From an uncultured Bacilli bacterium (lineage in GTDB: Bacteria; Bacillota_I; Bacilli_A; RF39; UBA660): DNA of 22,346 bases. A program made the translations under genes and the position numbers. The notes below the pieces were generated by a model. The model saw only the letters and a program-made list of their open reading frames with translations. It made no database searches and was not told where the DNA came from. The DNA lies in contig CAKOKF010000008.1 of NCBI GenBank assembly GCA_934090775.1, forward strand, positions 1-22,346. Reading direction: 5' to 3'. Numbering within the stretch: the stretch's first letter is position 1; the number at the start of each line of letters is the position of its first letter. Shown here piece after piece: positions 13,544-21,177 of the stretch.

Positions 13544-15886
13544 ATGGATAGAGAAAGTATTGATATAAAAAACGGATTGACTAGAGAAGAAGTAGAACAA
13601 CGAGTAAATGATAATTTAGTAAATTATAATGATGTACCACCAACTAAGACGATAAAACAAATTATAATTAGTAATTTTTGTACTTATTTTAATTTTTTAA
13701 ATGTTTTTTTGGGCGGAGCTATTTTAGTAGCTGGACTTATTGGTGGCGAACTTTGGGATGCTATTAAAAATTGTCTATTTATGGGAGTAATAATTGCTAA
13801 TAGTGTTATTAGTACTGTTCAAGAAATTATTTCGAAAAAAATTATTGATAAGTTGTCAGTTTTATCAGCCTCGAAAGTTATGGGAATTCGGGCTGGTGAA
13901 AAAGTTGAACTTAGTGTTGAAGAAATAGTTTTGGATGATATTTTAGAGTATAAATTAGGTAGTCAGGTGGTTGTTGATAGCATAATAAGAGACGGAACAA
14001 TAGAAGTAAATGAATCCTTTATTACGGGTGAGTCTAAGGCTATTTTAAAGAAAAAAGGGGATACTCTTTTATCAGGAAGCTTTGTTGTAAGTGGTTTTTG
14101 TACCGTTCAAGTTATTCATATTGGGGCCGATAATTATATTTCTAAAATAAGTAAAGAGGCTAAATATGATAAAAAAGCTAATTCGGTCATTATGAATTCA
14201 TTTGAGGGATTGTTAAAAGTTTTATCGATTGCTATTATTCCAGTAGGTTTTTTATTGTTTGTCAACCAATTAGAAGTTACTAATAACAATTTTACTAGTG
14301 CGGTTTTTAATACTGTTGGGGCCTTAATTGGTATGATACCCGAAGGGCTTCTTCTACTTACTAGTTCTGTGATGGCAGTTAGTGTAGCAAGACTTTCTAA
14401 ATTCAATGTTTTAGTCCAACAATTATATTGTATAGAAACATTAGCGCGAGTTGATGTTATATGCTTAGATAAAACGGGGACGATAACCTCAGGTAAAATG
14501 AATATGCGCGAATTTGTTCTTAATAAAGGAGTAAAAAAAGAGTATGCTGATCGAGTTTTAAGTAATTTATGTTATGCATTTAAAAATGTTAATGATACGA
14601 TGCAAGCTATTCAAGATAAATATTCTTTAAGAGGAACTTGGGAGATTAAAGAAGTAATAGAATTTTCTTCAAGTCGTAAATATAGTGCCGCCACTTTTAA
14701 AGAAGAAGGAACTTTTTATATAGGAGCACCCGAATTTGTCTTAAAAGAAGCTGTTAAAAATTATAAAGATGTTTTGGATAAGTACAGCGATTATCGAACT
14801 TTGGTTTTAGCTAAAGAAGAAACAGCCGAGAAAAAAGTTTTAGGTTTTGTTATTATTGAGGATACCATTAGAGCTGAAGCTCCGGCTACACTCGAGTATT
14901 TTAAAAAACAAGGGGTTCGTGTAAAAATTATTAGCGGTGATAACTTTAAAACGGTAGCTTCGATAGCTAGAAGAGCTGGTTTAGAAGCCGTTAATGGCGT
15001 TGATGCTAGAACTATTACCGAAGAAAACGTAAATGAGGCTGTAATAAAATATGACGTTTTTGGTCGAGTTACCCCGGAACAAAAGAAGTTACTAATCAAA
15101 GCCTTACAAAATCAAGGCCATACTGTTGCCATGACTGGCGATGGAGTTAACGATGTTTTGGCCTTAAAATGTGCCGATTGTTCGATTGCTATGGCAAGTG
15201 GATCAGATGCTGCTAAAAATGTTAGTCAATTGGTTTTATTAGATTCTAATTTTGCTTCTTTACCGGAAGTAGTAGCAGAAGGAAGAAGAACAATTAACAA
15301 TGTTGAAAGATCGGCCTCCCTTCTATTAATCAAAACTATTTTTACTTCCATTTTAGTTTGTGTCTGTATTTTGACTAAAAGTGAATATTTTTATTTACCA
15401 ATCCAATTGAGCTTAATTACAACTTGTACTATAAGTGTACCTTCCTTCTTTTTAGCATTAGAACCTAATCATAATAGAGTAAAAGGTAATTTTATGTTAA
15501 AAGTTGTCAGTAAGAGTATTCCGCCTGCTTTAACCGTTGTTTTCAATGTTATTATGATATTATTATTTAGAACTCAGTTTAATATTGATCCTGATTTAAC
15601 GAGTACATTGATAGTTATTATGACAGGGACAACCGGTTTTATAAATTTATCAAGAATATGTCGTCCCTTTAATACTTTTAGAATGATTTTATATATGGTA
15701 TTATTATCTTTATTCTTGTATGTGATAATTTACCATAGTAGTTTCTTTTATTTAAGTCAGATTAATTTTAATACTATTCTTTTATATTCAGTATTTTATA
15801 TTTGTAGTATTTGGGTATTTGATAAATTAACTTTAGGTGTCGATTTTATTTTAAAAACTTTTGATAAAGAGTATGTTGGTAATTAA
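13544..15886 (+). CDS. Cation-transporting P-type ATPase, CtpE/Exp7-like (probable Ca2+)
   Basis: A 780-residue P-type ATPase without an N-terminal metal-binding domain. Motifs in order: actuator-domain TGES (about 161), membrane motif MIPEGLLLLTS typical of Ca2+/CtpE-type pumps, the family-specific LVQQLYCIETLARVDVICLD, phosphorylation site DKTGT with Asp309, and the hinge TGDGVNDVLALK (about 529-540). About ten membrane helices fit the pattern of two pairs, a pair, then six near the C-terminus. The IPEGL sequence and lack of soft-metal CPC motifs argue for calcium or manganese and against copper or zinc. In mycobacteria CtpE imports Ca2+; whether this protein shares that direction is not known. 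ATG 13544 is chosen because AAAGAAGTGG precedes it; GTG 13535 lies in that site. It is monocistronic. Confidence 0.9.
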   Translation: MDRESIDIKNGLTREEVEQRVNDNLVNYNDVPPTKTIKQIIISNFCTYFNFLNVFLGGAILVAGLIGGELWDAIKNCLFMGVIIANSVISTVQEIISKKIIDKLSVLSASKVMGIRAGEKVELSVEEIVLDDILEYKLGSQVVVDSIIRDGTIEVNESFITGESKAILKKKGDTLLSGSFVVSGFCTVQVIHIGADNYISKISKEAKYDKKANSVIMNSFEGLLKVLSIAIIPVGFLLFVNQLEVTNNNFTSAVFNTVGALIGMIPEGLLLLTSSVMAVSVARLSKFNVLVQQLYCIETLARVDVICLDKTGTITSGKMNMREFVLNKGVKKEYADRVLSNLCYAFKNVNDTMQAIQDKYSLRGTWEIKEVIEFSSSRKYSAATFKEEGTFYIGAPEFVLKEAVKNYKDVLDKYSDYRTLVLAKEETAEKKVLGFVIIEDTIRAEAPATLEYFKKQGVRVKIISGDNFKTVASIARRAGLEAVNGVDARTITEENVNEAVIKYDVFGRVTPEQKKLLIKALQNQGHTVAMTGDGVNDVLALKCADCSIAMASGSDAAKNVSQLVLLDSNFASLPEVVAEGRRTINNVERSASLLLIKTIFTSILVCVCILTKSEYFYLPIQLSLITTCTISVPSFFLALEPNHNRVKGNFMLKVVSKSIPPALTVVFNVIMILLFRTQFNIDPDLTSTLIVIMTGTTGFINLSRICRPFNTFRMILYMVLLSLFLYVIIYHSSFFYLSQINFNTILLYSVFYICSIWVFDKLTLGVDFILKTFDKEYVGN

Positions 15887-15900
15887 AATTTACTAGTTAG

Positions 15901-15931
15901 GATTGTCTTAGGTATTAGGGCAATCTTTTTT
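15901..15931 (+). terminator. Terminator after the P-type ATPase gene
   Basis: GATTGTC (15901-15907) pairs with GGCAATC (15919-15925), one T-G wobble, then six T. Confidence 0.8.
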
Positions 15932-15962
15932 GAACGAAAATGCTAAATTAATAACAAAAAGG

Positions 15963-15992
15963 CTAGTTTTACAAAGCTAGATTTGATATTAT
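15963..15992 (+). promoter_or_regulatory. dxs promoter with an overlapping inverted repeat
   Basis: TGATATTAT (15984-15992) is an extended -10, 25 nt before the dxs ATG. Immediately upstream CTAGTTT-tac-AAA-g-CTAG (15963-15980) is an imperfect inverted repeat spanning the -35 region, a possible operator. The promoter call is stronger than the operator call. Confidence 0.5.
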
Positions 15993-16017
15993 AGATTTAC
16001 TACTTGGAGTGGTAATG

Positions 16018-17910
16018 ATGAAATTAGAAAATATAAAAAATCCTAAGTTTTTAAAAGATATGAGTTATCAAGAGCTAGATAAACTTAGTGTCGATATAAG
16101 AAAATTTTTAATAGAAAATGTTGCAAAAACAGGTGGTCATTTATCATCAAATTTAGGTATTGTTGAACTTACTATGGCTATTCATCGTAATTTTGATTGT
16201 CCCAAGGATAAAATTATTTTTGATGTTGGACATCAGGCTTATGTGCATAAAATTTTAACGGGGCGTGCTGGTAAGTTTCAACATTTGCGTCAACTTAATG
16301 GCCTGTCGGGTTTTCAAAAAATGAGTGAGTCTATTTATGATAATTATGAAGCTGGTCATTCTTCGACTAGTTTGTCCGCCGCGTTAGGATTTGCCTTAGC
16401 TAGAGATATGAAAGGTGAAAATAATAACGTTATTGCCATTATTGGTGATGGTTCGATTGGCAATGGCTTATGCTATGAAGCCTTAAATCATATTGGGGAT
16501 GCGAAAACGAAGTTAATAGTTATTTTAAATGATAATGAAATGAGTATTTCTAAAAATGTGGGAGCTTTACATAATACTTTAGATAAAATAAGGAGTACTA
16601 AAAAATATCATAAAACGATGCGTGAAACTAAGAGCGTTTTACAAAATATTCCGGGGATAGGAAAATATTTGTATCGTTTGATGAAATATATAAAGGAATC
16701 CTTTAAAAAGCTTTATATGAAAGAAGGTTATTTATTTGAAGAATTTGGCCTTAATTATTATGGCCCGATTAACGGTCATGATTTTAAAGAATTAGATAAA
16801 TATTTACAAATGGCTAAAAATGAAACCCAACCAGTTTTGTTACATGTTATAACTAAAAAAGGTAAAGGATATAAATATGCCGAAGAAGATAAAATTGGTT
16901 TGTGGCATGGAGTTGGTCCTTTTGATATTGAAACTGGCCAAATGTTGACTGCTAAGACTGATAAAATTTCTTGGAGTGATGCGATTGCTAAACATTTAAT
17001 TAATATTGCCAAAACGGATAAGAAAATAATTGCTATAACGCCGGCGATGGCTAATGGTAGTAAATTAAATTGTTTTAAAGAAAAATATCCACAACGTTTT
17101 ATTGATGTTGGTATTGCAGAAGAACATGCCTTAGTTTTAGCTAATGCCTTTGCTATTGAAGGTCAAAAGCCTTTTGTGTCCATATATTCTACTTTTTTAC
17201 AACGTGGTTATGATGAAATTCAACAAGATTTAGCTAGAATGAATGGTAATGTAGTAATAGGAATTGACCGAGCTGGTATTGTCGGTGAAGACGGTGAAAC
17301 TCATCAAGGAATTTTTGATGTCGCAATATTAAATAATATTCCTAATATTATAATAATGGCACCTCATAATAATGAAGAAGCAGCTAATATGTTATATACG
17401 GCCTTTCAAACGAAGGGATTAGTTGCGATTCGTTATTCAAAAGGGAAAATAAATTATCAGGATACCAAATATCATTTACAAAGTATTGGTACTTGGGATA
17501 TTATTAGTTATCAAGAAAAGAGAGCCTGTGATGGTTATTTAATTAGTTACGGAGATTTTTTTAATACAGCTATCGATGTTCAAAAAGATTTAAAAGAAAA
17601 AGGAATTTATTTACAGGTTATTAATGCTAGATATATTAAGCCAATGGATATAAAAATATTAAAAATGTTAGCTATACTAAATAAACCAATATTTGTTTAT
17701 GAAGAAGTTGTAAATGTTGGTTCTTTGGGAAGTGAAATAGCTAAATGGTTATTAGAAAATGGCTTTGATAATACTTATGAAAATTTTGCAATTCCTGATG
17801 AATTCATAAAACAAGGTAAAAGAGAAGAAATTATTAAATTATTAAAATTAGATAAAGATAATATAATGAGAAAAATAGAAAAGATGATGAAAAATGCAAA
17901 TAGAAGTTAA
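16018..17910 (+). CDS. dxs: 1-deoxy-D-xylulose-5-phosphate synthase
   Basis: A 630-residue thiamine-diphosphate enzyme of full family length. It shows GGHLSSNLGIVELT near residue 40, DVGHQAYVHKILTGR (about 69-83, with the catalytic-region His), the ThDP/Mg motif GDGSIGNG...ALNHIGD...NDNEMSIS (about 143-180), YYGPINGHD, and in the second half DVGIAEEHAL with the cofactor-activating Glu (about 369), YSTFLQRGYDEIQQD and DRAGIVGEDGETHQG. It condenses pyruvate and glyceraldehyde 3-phosphate to DXP, the first step of the MEP isoprenoid route, whose product undecaprenyl phosphate also feeds the glycan and flippase genes nearby. ATG 16018 has GGAGTGG 5 nt upstream; ATG 16015 would be too close. The next gene overlaps it by 17 nt. 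Confidence 0.97.
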   Translation: MKLENIKNPKFLKDMSYQELDKLSVDIRKFLIENVAKTGGHLSSNLGIVELTMAIHRNFDCPKDKIIFDVGHQAYVHKILTGRAGKFQHLRQLNGLSGFQKMSESIYDNYEAGHSSTSLSAALGFALARDMKGENNNVIAIIGDGSIGNGLCYEALNHIGDAKTKLIVILNDNEMSISKNVGALHNTLDKIRSTKKYHKTMRETKSVLQNIPGIGKYLYRLMKYIKESFKKLYMKEGYLFEEFGLNYYGPINGHDFKELDKYLQMAKNETQPVLLHVITKKGKGYKYAEEDKIGLWHGVGPFDIETGQMLTAKTDKISWSDAIAKHLINIAKTDKKIIAITPAMANGSKLNCFKEKYPQRFIDVGIAEEHALVLANAFAIEGQKPFVSIYSTFLQRGYDEIQQDLARMNGNVVIGIDRAGIVGEDGETHQGIFDVAILNNIPNIIIMAPHNNEEAANMLYTAFQTKGLVAIRYSKGKINYQDTKYHLQSIGTWDIISYQEKRACDGYLISYGDFFNTAIDVQKDLKEKGIYLQVINARYIKPMDIKILKMLAILNKPIFVYEEVVNVGSLGSEIAKWLLENGFDNTYENFAIPDEFIKQGKREEIIKLLKLDKDNIMRKIEKMMKNANRS

Positions 17911-18238
17911 AAAAGTAAAGTTATGTGTAATGGTACCAACTGAGTATACCGAAAAAGTAAGAGCGGCAATTGGGAAGTATCCGTGTGGGATCCAAGGAAA
18001 TTATAGTGAATGTATGAATATTACTAGATGCCATTGTACTTTTCGCCCTAATGAACAAGCTAATCCTTTTAAAGGAACTAAGAATGTTTTAGAACATTCA
18101 ATTGAGGATAAAATTGAGGTTGTATGTGATATAGATAAAGTAAAAGGATTAATTAAAGTAATTAAAACAAATCATCCATATGAAGAAGTTGGCATTGATA
18201 TTTATCCGTTAATTGATTTAGATTATTTTAAAGATTAA
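17894..18238 (+). CDS. YqfO/NIF3-insert-type (CutA/PII-like) small protein, Cys-rich variant
   Basis: A 114-residue protein matching the stand-alone form of the domain inserted in YqfO/NIF3 proteins. Conserved marks: starting strand VKLCVMVPTEYTEKVRAAI, the GNYSEC turn, TFRPNEQANPF, strand KIEVVCDIDKVKGLI, and the HPYEEVGIDIYPL ending. The fold is PII/CutA-like and usually forms trimers; function is unknown although metal or small-molecule binding is suspected. Here Cys31, Cys40, Cys46 and Cys48 cluster around the GNYSEC turn, more than I recall in typical members. It starts 17 nt before the end of dxs, so translation is coupled. A link to isoprenoid synthesis, which uses Fe-S enzymes late in the pathway, is only suggestive. 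Confidence 0.85.
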   Translation: MQIEVKKVKLCVMVPTEYTEKVRAAIGKYPCGIQGNYSECMNITRCHCTFRPNEQANPFKGTKNVLEHSIEDKIEVVCDIDKVKGLIKVIKTNHPYEEVGIDIYPLIDLDYFKD

Positions 18239-18274
18239 AAAGTAAGAAACATAAACTATATTAGGTGGTAAAAA

Positions 18275-18526
18275 ATGGGTGATTTAGTAGTTTTTCATAC
18301 GAAAGAAGAACAAGAAATATTAAGAAATATAGCAGATAAAGAAAATGAAAAAGCTTTTATTATTGCTAATTCTAAAAATTTACGCAAAGAAGAATTTTTA
18401 GATATTATTGATGATATTAATTTTGAAATAGAGGAGTTATTAAAAGATTTAGATACTAGAGTAAAGGAAAATCAAAAGAGAAGTATTAAAAATAAGAAGA
18501 TATTAAGTCAAAAGGGACTAAAGTAA
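18275..18526 (+). CDS. Small charged protein of unknown function
   Basis: An 83-residue, mainly helical, charged protein without signal peptide or membrane segment. It begins MGDLVVFHTKEEQEILRNIA and has an acidic middle (EEFLDIIDDINFEIEELLKDLD) and a basic end. I do not recognise the family. AGGTGGT stands 6 nt before the ATG, codon use matches its neighbours, and a terminator follows, so it is a genuine gene. It lies 36 nt after the YqfO-type gene and is probably the third gene of the dxs transcript. Protein-protein interaction through a short coiled coil is possible. Confidence 0.7.
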   Translation: MGDLVVFHTKEEQEILRNIADKENEKAFIIANSKNLRKEEFLDIIDDINFEIEELLKDLDTRVKENQKRSIKNKKILSQKGLK

Positions 18527-18539
18527 ATATTATGTTTAT

Positions 18540-18577
18540 AAAGAAAGTGATTATTAGAAAGCATGTTACTTTCTTTT
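18540..18577 (+). terminator. Terminator of the dxs operon
   Basis: AAAGAAAGTGA (18540-18550) pairs with TTACTTTCTTT (18566-18576), 11 pairs with one G-T wobble, over a 15-nt loop. The T tract is partly in the stem, so efficiency may be moderate. Confidence 0.65.
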
Positions 18578-18654
18578 AATTTAGTTAAAAATCATTTAAA
18601 AAAGTATTTTTGATGCTAACAATTGAGAATGATAGATTTTAAATATTAATATTA

Positions 18655-18683
18655 TTCATAATTTTTTAGATATATGATACAAT
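18655..18683 (+). promoter_or_regulatory. Promoter of the first DUF2207 gene
   Basis: TTCATA (18655-18660), 17-nt spacer, and TACAAT (18678-18683) with TG one base upstream (extended -10). It is 26 nt before the ATG. Confidence 0.65.
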
Positions 18684-18709
18684 TATATTGATTAGAGAGT
18701 AGGTGTCTT

Positions 18710-21082
18710 ATGAAAAAGTTGTTGTGGGTGTTGGGAATATTTTTGCTGTTTCCTTTTTTAGTTTTAGCTGATGGTGTTGAAAACTACTATATTAATGCTA
18801 CTATTGAATCAGATGGTTCACTTTTAGTAGAGGAATATTTTAATTTGACGGGAAGTTATCGTGGTTATGAAAGAATTATAAATTATAAAAATAGTAATGC
18901 CTCTCGTTTTAATATTAATGCTAGTAGTTATGGTGGTTCAACGGCACATAATGGTAGTGGAATTGAAATTTTAGAAATAGGAGGTGTTGATACTTATTTT
19001 AATGGGGATTTTGCTAATTTAAACGTTGATGATTTTACATATGATGATGAAGCCGAAAAAGGAGATTATGGCGTTTATAATTATGATACTACTTCCAGTG
19101 GTAAGGATATTATGATTTATAATCCTTCACGTAAAAATAAGGCCTTTTATTTAAAATATCGAATTAATGATATGGGCATTTTATTTAATGATGTGGGGGA
19201 GATAGGTTGGAATGTTATAGGTAATGAATTTAAAGAAGATATTGAAAATTTAGAAGTTACTTTAAATATTCCTGGTAATAAGGCTGAATTAAAAGCTTGG
19301 GCTCATGGTCCTTTAAACGGTTTTATAAAAATTGATAGTCAAGAAAAGGTTACTTTTACTATTAGCAATTTAAGTAGTTATACATCCGTTGATATTCGCA
19401 GTACTTTTAGTCCTAGTGTTATTAGTGAAAGTACCAAAAAATATGATACTAATGCTTTAGAGAAAATCTTGGTTTATGAAAATGCAAAAGCCGAAGAAGC
19501 TAATGAACAAAGAAGACAAAATGAAGTCCAAAATGAAGCTAATGCGTTAAAACTATTAAATACTTTTAAAAGCGATATTACAAGAGAAAATTATCGTAAG
19601 GCGTATAATGCTATTAATATTCTTATGGATGGGGATATTAAGACTTCTTATTTAGAAGAACTATCTATATATAAAGAAAAATTAGATATAATAGAAGAAG
19701 AATATGCAGTTACTTGTTTAGATAATTTAGAAAATAAATTAGATATGAATACTTATGATGAAGCTTTGGCCGCTATAAATGTTTTAGATAATGCTTCAAA
19801 GAAAGTACAATTACAAGGTAGATTAAATGATTTGTATGTAAAGTTAGAGAAAAAAGAGAAGACTAATAATAATATTCGTTTAGGTATTGCGGTGGCTTTA
19901 ATAGCCTATGTAGCTTACTTAGGAACAGTAATCTATAAAAAATACAAAAAAGATCCGGAAGTTGAATTTAATAATGAGTATTATAGGGAAATACCTGATG
20001 ATGCCACACCAGAAGATGTTTCTTATTTGTTTGATCGCAATATTAGTGATAAAGCTATGTCTGCAGCAATCATGGATTTAATTAGAAGAAAAGTTATTAC
20101 CCAAGAGAAAATTGATGATAAAAATTATCGCCTTATTTTACATGAAGATGAAACATTAAGTGCGAAAGACACAAGACTTCTAAAGGTTATTTTTGGGGAT
20201 AAAGTAGAAATTACGACTAAAGAAATGAAAAAAAATGCTCGTCGTTCTTATAATTCAATTGTTAATAATTATAATGCTTATAAAAAAGAAGCTTTAAAAG
20301 AAGCTTTAAGCAAAGAATATTATGAAGATAATGTTGGTAAAAGTGCTAAGGAATCAGCTTTAAATGGCAATATGATAAGCTTTGGGTTTATTATTATATT
20401 TGTAATATGTTGTTCAATTCCACCTTTGTTTGTAGTGGCTATTATTGGCTTATTTATCTATCTTATAGTAAAATTTATTAAAGGCTTTAAAAATGATATG
20501 AATAAGGGTATTGTAATTTCAAATTTGTTGGTTATAAGTATAGTAAGTATCTTTATGGTAATTTATATACTGGTAGCTAATTTAATGTATAGAACAGCTG
20601 TCTTTGGTTATTTATTGTTGCTTTTAGAGGTAATTTGCTTGGCTGTATGGTTTGCTATTCCTAGTAAAAAAACTTATAATGGCGCTCTTGCTTATAAAAA
20701 ATGGAAGGCTTTAGAAAAATTTCTTAAAGATTTTGGCTCTTTTGCTGATAAAGAAGTACCGGAAGTTGCTTTATGGGAGAAATATTTAGTATTTGCTACC
20801 TTATTTGGCTGTGCTAAAGAAGTATCCAAGGTTATGGATATGCGTTTTAAAGAATATAATATGGATGGTATGGATTATTATGATTCATGGGTAACCAACT
20901 ACTATATTAATGATTTAATTACTTCAAGTGTTAGAAACTCAGTTGTAAGTGCTCAAAGTGCTAAAGCTGCAAGCGAATCATCATCGTCAAGTGGTTCGTG
21001 GTCAAGCGGCTCCGGTGGCGGTGGCGGTTTCTCTAGCGGTGGCGGTTCCTTCGGTGGTGGCGGTGGCGGCGGCCGATTCTAA
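18710..21082 (+). CDS. DUF2207 membrane protein with helical insert and Gly-rich tail
   Basis: A 790-residue protein. A signal peptide (KKLLWVLGIFLLFPFLVLA) leads to an extracytoplasmic DUF2207 beta domain (about 22-240) opening with NYYINATIESDGSLLVEEYF. Residues about 245-386 form a helical insert with two similar units (YRKAYNAINIL and YDEALAAINVL). A transmembrane helix (about 391-411) precedes a cytoplasmic part beginning IPDDATPEDVSYLFDRNIS with a winged-helix-like DLIRRKVI segment; more membrane helices lie at about 556-590 and 602-650. The last 35 residues are Ser then Gly (SSGSGGGGGFSSGGGS), the usual DUF2207 ending. The family is widespread and of unknown function. AGTAGGTG precedes the ATG. 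A diverged paralogue follows, so the pair arose by tandem duplication. Confidence 0.88.
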   Translation: MKKLLWVLGIFLLFPFLVLADGVENYYINATIESDGSLLVEEYFNLTGSYRGYERIINYKNSNASRFNINASSYGGSTAHNGSGIEILEIGGVDTYFNGDFANLNVDDFTYDDEAEKGDYGVYNYDTTSSGKDIMIYNPSRKNKAFYLKYRINDMGILFNDVGEIGWNVIGNEFKEDIENLEVTLNIPGNKAELKAWAHGPLNGFIKIDSQEKVTFTISNLSSYTSVDIRSTFSPSVISESTKKYDTNALEKILVYENAKAEEANEQRRQNEVQNEANALKLLNTFKSDITRENYRKAYNAINILMDGDIKTSYLEELSIYKEKLDIIEEEYAVTCLDNLENKLDMNTYDEALAAINVLDNASKKVQLQGRLNDLYVKLEKKEKTNNNIRLGIAVALIAYVAYLGTVIYKKYKKDPEVEFNNEYYREIPDDATPEDVSYLFDRNISDKAMSAAIMDLIRRKVITQEKIDDKNYRLILHEDETLSAKDTRLLKVIFGDKVEITTKEMKKNARRSYNSIVNNYNAYKKEALKEALSKEYYEDNVGKSAKESALNGNMISFGFIIIFVICCSIPPLFVVAIIGLFIYLIVKFIKGFKNDMNKGIVISNLLVISIVSIFMVIYILVANLMYRTAVFGYLLLLLEVICLAVWFAIPSKKTYNGALAYKKWKALEKFLKDFGSFADKEVPEVALWEKYLVFATLFGCAKEVSKVMDMRFKEYNMDGMDYYDSWVTNYYINDLITSSVRNSVVSAQSAKAASESSSSSGSWSSGSGGGGGFSSGGGSFGGGGGGGRF

Positions 21083-21104
21083 AAATAAGAATATTTATAA
21101 TAAA

Positions 21105-21146
21105 AGTCATAAGTATTTTAAAGATTGCTTTAAAATATTTATGGCT
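21105..21146 (+). terminator. Long hairpin between the two DUF2207 genes
   Basis: Positions 21105-21122 pair along all 18 bases with 21129-21146, with two G-T wobbles and a 6-nt loop (GATTGC). Only CTTAATTTT follows, so termination would be partial; an RNA processing or attenuation role that sets the ratio of the two products is also possible. Confidence 0.55.
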
Positions 21147-21177
21147 CTTAATTTTAATGAAGGATAAAAGGTGTTAA

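Noticed and set aside
20949..21167. 72-codon ORF over the Gly-rich tail of the DUF2207 gene
   Set aside because: It is a shifted frame of the GGT/GGC repeats, giving an Ala/Val-rich translation; the Gly tail is the normal family ending.
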